Below are positions 59,323 through 64,000 of a DNA stretch of 64,000 nt, piece by piece (within the stretch, counting starts at the first letter, position 1; each line of letters starts with the position of its first letter). A program made the translations under genes and the position numbers. Location of the stretch: NCBI GenBank assembly GCA_022702545.1, contig JAHRBC010000008.1, positions 496,001 to 560,000 of the forward strand, in the 5' to 3' direction. The DNA comes from Phycomyces nitens (taxonomy: Eukaryota > Mucoromycota > Mucoromycetes > Mucorales > Phycomycetaceae). The notes under the pieces were generated by a model. That model was not told the origin of the DNA. It saw only the letters and a program-made list of their open reading frames with translations, and ran no database searches.

Positions 59323-62300
59323 CATCCGTCTTTCAAACGTCTTTCAAACGTCTGCCAACCGTCTGCCAACCGTCTGCCAACCGTCTGCCAACCATCTTTC
59401 ATCCGTCTGCCAACCGTCTTTCAACCGTCTTGCATACGTCTTTTAACCGTCTTGCACCCGTCTTTCAACCGTCTTTCAACCGTCTTGCATCCGTCTTTTA
59501 ACCGTCTTGCACCCGTCTTTCAACCGTTTTTCAACCGTCTTTCAACCGTCTTGCACCCGTCTTTCAACCGTTTTTCAACCGTCTTTCAACCGTCTTGCAC
59601 CCGTCTTTCAACCGTCTTTCAACCGTCTTTCATCCGTCTTTCATCCGTCTTTCAACCGTCTATCATCCGTCTTTCATCCGTCTGCCAACCGTCTTTCATC
59701 CGTCTTTCAACCGTCTTTCAACCGTCTGCCAACCGTCTTGCACCCGTCTTTCAACCGTCTTTCAACCGTCTTTCAACCGTCTTGCATCCGTCTTTTAACC
59801 GTCTTGCACCCGTCTTTCAACCGTCTTTCAACCGTCTGCCAACCGTCTTGCACCCGTCTTTCAACCGTCTTTCAACCGTCTTTCAACCGTCTTGCATCCG
59901 TCTTTTAACCGTCTTGCACCCGTCTTTCAACCGTTTTTCAACCGTCTTTCAACCGTCTTGCACCCGTCTTTCAACCGTTTTTCAACCGTCTTTCAACCGT
60001 CTTTCATCCGTCTTTCAACCGTCTATCATCCGTCTTTCATCCGTCTGCCAACCGTCTTTCAACCGTCTTTCAACCGTCTTGCATCCGTCTTTTAACCGTC
60101 TTGCACCCGTCTTTCAACCGTCTTTCATCCGTCTTTCAACCGTCTTTCAACCGTCTGCCAACCGTCTTGCACCCGTCTTTCAACCGTCTTTCAACCGTCT
60201 TTCATCCGTCTTGCACCCGTCTTTCAACCGTCTTTCAACCGTCTTTCATCCGTCTTTCATCCGTCTTTCATCCGTCTTTCAACCGTCTTGCATCCGTCTT
60301 TCATCCGTCTTTCAACCGTCTTGCATCCGTCTTTCATCCGTCTTTCAACCGTCTTGCATCCGTCTTTCATCCGTCTTTCAACCGTCTTTCAACCGTCTTT
60401 CAACCGTCTTTCAACCGTCTTTCAACCGTCTTTCATCCGTCTTTCAACTGTCTGTCAACCGTCTTTCAACCGTCTTTCATCCGTCTTTCATCCGTCTTTC
60501 ATCCGTCTGCCAACCGTCTTTCAACCGTCTTGCATCTGTCTTTCATCCGTCTTTCATCCGTCTTGCATCCGTCTTTTAACCGTCTTGCACCCGTCTTTCA
60601 ACCGTTTTTCAACCGTCTTTCAACCGTCTTTCAACCGTCTTTCAACCGTCTTTCAACCGTCTTTCATCCGTCTTTCAACTGTCTGTCAACCGTCTTTCAA
60701 CCGTCTTTCATCCGTCTTTCATCCGTCTTTCATCCGTCTGCCAACCGTCTTTCAACCGTCTTGCATCTGTCTTTCATCCGTCTTTCATCCGTCTTGCACC
60801 CGTCTTTCAACTGTCTGCCAACCGTCTGTCAACCATCTGCCAACCGTCTTTCAACCGTCTTTCAACCGTCTTTCAACCGTCTTTCATCCGTCTTTCATCC
60901 GTCTTTCAACCGTCTTTCAACCGTCTTTCAACCGTCTGCCAACCGTCTTGCACCCGTCTTTCAACCGTCTTTCAACCGTCTTTCATCCGTCTTTCATCCG
61001 TCTTTCATCCGTCTTTCAACCATCTTGCATCCGTCTTTCATCCGTCTTTCATCCGTCTTTCAACCGTCTTTCAACCGTCTGCCAACCGTCTGTCAACCAT
61101 CTGCCAACCGTCTTTCAACCGTCTTTCAACCGTCTTTCATCCGTCTTTCAACCGTCTTTCAACCGTCTGCCAACCGTCTTGCACCTGTCTTTCAACCGTC
61201 TTTCATCCGTCTTTCATCCGTCTTTCATCCGCCTTTCAACCGTCTTTCAACCGTCTTTCATCCGTCTTTCATCCGTCTGCCAACCGTCTTTCAACCGTCT
61301 TGCATCTGTCTTTCATCCGTCTTTCATCCGTCTTGCACCCGTCTTTCAACTGTCTGCCAACCGTCTGTCAACCATCTGCCAACCGTCTTTCAACCGTCTT
61401 TCAACCGTCTTTCATCCGTCTTTCATCCGTCTTTCAACCGTCTTTCAACCGTCTTTCAACCGTCTGCCAACCGTCTTGCACCCGTCTTTCAACCGTCTTT
61501 CAACCGTCTTGCATCCGTCTTTCATCCGTCTTTCAACCGTCTTGCATCCGTCTTTCATCCGTCTTTCAACCGTCTTTCAACCGTCTTGCATCCGTCTTTT
61601 AACCGTCTTGCACCCGTCTTTCAACCGTTTTTCAACCGTCTTTCAACCGTCTTTCAACCGTCTTTCAACCGTCTTTCAACCGTCTTTCAACCGTCTTTCA
61701 TCCGTCTTTCAACTGTCTGTCAACCGTCTTTCAACCGTCTTTCATCCGTCTTTCATCCGTCTGCCAACCGTCTTTCAACCGTCTTGCATCTGTCTTTCAT
61801 CCGTCTTTCATCCGTCTTGCACCCGTCTTTCAACTGTCTGCCAACCGTCTGTCAACCATCTGCCAACCGTCTTTCAACCGTCTTTCAACCGTCTTTCAAC
61901 CGTCTTTCATCCGTCTTTCATCCGTCTTTCAACCGTCTTTCAACCGTCTTTCAACCGTCTGCCAACCGTCTTGCACCCGTCTTTCAACCGTCTTTCAACC
62001 GTCTTTCATCCGTCTTTCATCCGTCTTTCATCCGTCTTTCAACCATCTTGCATCCGTCTTTCATCCGTCTTTCATCCGTCTTTCAACCGTCTTTCAACCG
62101 TCTGCCAACCGTCTGTCAACCATCTGCCAACCGTCTTTCAACCGTCTTTCAACCGTCTTTCATCCGTCTTTCAACCGTCTTTCAACCGTCTGCCAACCAT
62201 CTTGCACCTGTCTTTCAACCGTCTTTCATCCGTCTTTCAACCGTCTTTCATCCGCCTTTCAACCGTCTTTCAACCGTCTTTCATCCGTCTTTCATCCGTC

Positions 62301-63362
62301 TGCCAACCGTCTTTCAACCGTCTTGCATCTGTCTTTCATCCGTCTTTCATCCGTCTTGCACCCGTCTTTCAACTGTCTGCCAACCGTCTGTCAACCATCT
62401 GCCAACCGTCTTTCAACCGTCTTTCAACCGTCTTTCATCCGTCTTTCATCCGTCTTTCAACCGTCTTTCAACCGTCTTTCAACCGTCTTTCAACCGTCTG
62501 CCAACCGTCTTGCACCCGTCTTTCAACCGTCTTTCAACCGTCTTTCATCCGTCTTTCATCCGTCTTTCATCCGTCTTTCATCCGTCTTTCAACCATCTTG
62601 CATCCGTCTTTCATCCGTCTTTCAACCGTCTTTCAACCGTCTGCCAACCGTCTGTCAACCATCTGCCAACCGTCTTTCAACCGTCTTTCAACCGTCTGCC
62701 AACCGTCTTGCACCTGTCTTTCAACCGTCTTTCATCCGTCTTTCATCCGTCTTTCATCCGCCTTTCAACCGTCTTTCAACCGTCTTTCATCCGTCTTTCA
62801 TCCGTCTGCCAACCGTCTTTCAACCGTCTTGCATCTGTCTTTCATCCGTCTTTCATCCGTTTTGCACCCGTCTTTCAACTGTCTGCCAACCGTCTGTCAA
62901 CCATCTGCCAACCGTCTTTCAACCGTCTTTCAACCGTCTTTCAACCGTCTTTCAACCGTCTTTCAACTGTCTGTCATCCGTCTTGCACCCGTCTTTCAAC
63001 CGTCTTGCATCCGTCTGCCAACCGTCTTTCAACCGTCTTTCAACCGTCTTTCATCCGTCTTGTACCCGTCTGTCATCCGTCTTTCAACTGTCTGTCAACC
63101 GTCTTTCAACTGTCCTTCATCCGTCTTGCACCCGTCTTTCAACCATCTCGCATCCGTCTGCCAACCGTCTTTCATCCGTCTTTCATCCGTCTGTCAACCG
63201 TCTGCCAACCGTCTTTCAACCGTCTTTCAACCGTCTTTCATCCGTCTTTCATCCATCTTTCATCCGTCTTTCAACTGTCTTGCATCCGACTTTCAACCGT
63301 CTGCCAACCGTCTGTCAACTGTCTTTCATCCGTCCTTTTAACCGTCTGCCAACCGTCTTTCA
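59323..63362 (+). repeat. 4-kb array of an 11-bp unit with higher-order structure
   Basis: About 366 tandem copies of an 11-bp unit; consensus TTTCAWCCGTC, with TGCCAACCGTC, TTGCAYCCGTC, TTTTAACCGTC and TGTCAACCGTC as frequent variants. The GTC ends at 59330, 60540 and 62839 are separated by exact multiples of 11 (110 and 209 units), so no net indel occurred over 3.5 kb. A single 12-bp unit is found near 63334. Each unit holds one CpG, and eight of eleven bases on this strand are pyrimidines. Because 11 is not a multiple of 3, reading frames cycle every 33 bp and stay open until a TTTTAA variant falls in phase, giving spurious ORFs of up to 1,117 codons with an 11-residue period. No promoter, intron or other coding sign supports translation. 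Confidence 0.95.
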
Positions 63363-63930
63363 CTACGGCTAAGAAATCGGCAGTTATCTATCGTTTGCTA
63401 ACATTGCTACCGTTTTTTTTATCCAACCAAAAATGCTCCCGTTATATACTATAGCCTCTCTTTTATAGTACTCTATTTGATAACGTATTCTGCTATTCTT
63501 TTACGAGCATTCTTTTGAAAGGATGGTTTATTCTTTATTATACCATCTCTTGATTTAATTTATACTGTATTATGCGCACAATTATTATGGAAAAATACTA
63601 AATAATAATGCTATTTAATATTATAAAATATATATAGTACAAACCTTTGTTATAAGTTATACACGCATGATAATACTACGTTAATATACATTAGATGATC
63701 CTTAGCATTTATCAATTGCTAAAAATATATTGTCGCTAGAAAAAGAAGCGATCATATAAACCTAGTATATTATTTTGTACTGTTTACAAGTATATATTAT
63801 GCTTGTCAATTACTATACCATGTGTCTTGTATTAAATGATTATACTAAAAGGGATCTCTAGATATAAACACTATATGTAATAAGAGGTCAATAGAATATG
63901 TGCTGAAAAATTAGTTGAAGAATAATATTA
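63363..63930. other. AT-rich flank of the array
   Basis: No gene or repeat recognised; strongly AT-rich. Confidence 0.5.
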
Positions 63931-64000
63931 TGGTATACACACCACAGCTGAGTGAAATACAAACTCCACAACCAATATCTGGTTCCTCTTTGCTAATGAC
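63931..64000 (+). repeat. dispersed repeat, copy 2 (runs off the window)
   Basis: Aligns in the same orientation with 2839-2907 and continues beyond the window edge. If the repeat belongs to a Helitron, a second copy would begin here. Confidence 0.6.

Noticed and set aside
59323..63362. CRISPR-like array
   Set aside because: The unit is 11 bp with no spacers and the genome is eukaryotic.
60101..63454. Giant ORFs (1,117, 1,017, 375 and 349 codons) in overlapping forward frames
   Set aside because: They are translations of an 11-bp satellite. Two or more frames are open at once, the 11-residue period follows from 11 x 3 bp, and there are no splice, promoter or composition signs of coding.

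Overview
This is eukaryotic nuclear DNA from a filamentous fungus. The genes have short spliceosomal introns (about 45-75 nt, GT-AG with one GC-AG), intergenic DNA is very AT-rich, and the proteins are fungal types: a Zn2Cys6-PAS regulator, a tricalbin, LysM chitin-binding secreted proteins and an F-BAR/RhoGAP protein. The many introns and the mix of Helitron, DIRS, tnp2/CACTA-like and Tc1 elements fit an early-diverging lineage, most likely Mucoromycota/Mucorales. That placement is inference.

The window has two compartments. The left half (about 0.6-32.2 kb) is gene-dense and housekeeping. In order it holds PEX14 (-), a decayed Helitron helicase, RPS17 (-) and RPL4 (+) sharing a 201-bp divergent promoter, a 1,396-residue five-C2 tricalbin (+), a small Cys-pair protein (+), DPM2 (+), the Pol I/III subunit RPAC1 (+), DAHP synthase (-), the eRF1 methyltransferase MTQ2/N6AMT1 (+), a DUF1770-like protein (-), an EMAPII-domain tRNA-binding protein (+), a small membrane protein (+), a BET1-type SNARE (-), a tiny possible membrane protein (+), a Zn2Cys6-PAS factor (-), an F-BAR/RhoGAP protein (-) and MCM3 (-). 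I built exon models from in-frame splice junctions. Phases close for every full model except the uncertain starts noted in the entries.

The right half (about 32.2-64 kb) is gene-poor and repeat-rich. Its only convincing host genes are two paralogous secreted LysM proteins (35.4 and 43.4 kb) with the same intron position. Between them are a transposon-derived ORF fragment and an isolated, diverged piece of large-subunit (28S) rRNA gene of about 1.1 kb on the minus strand. From 44 kb on come a dead DDE transposase, a long imperfect inverted repeat, a complete but inactivated Tc1/mariner element with 36-bp inverted repeats and a TA duplication, a truncated tnp2 transposase gene, and a DIRS-type tyrosine-recombinase retrotransposon with intact gag, RT/RNase H and YR ORFs. 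The DIRS element carries inverted terminal repeats and an internal complementary region, and sits inside a small CACTG-ended element. A second, decayed tnp2 gene with a convergent accessory ORF follows.

The most striking feature is a 4.0-kb array at 59,323-63,362 built from about 366 copies of an 11-bp unit (consensus TTTCAWCCGTC). It holds exact 11-bp register for at least 3.5 kb and has a higher-order repeat of about 1,023 bp (93 units). Very long ORFs read across it are artefacts of the repeat. A few diverged copies of the same unit, also spaced 11 bp apart, occur 14 kb away next to the inverted repeat.
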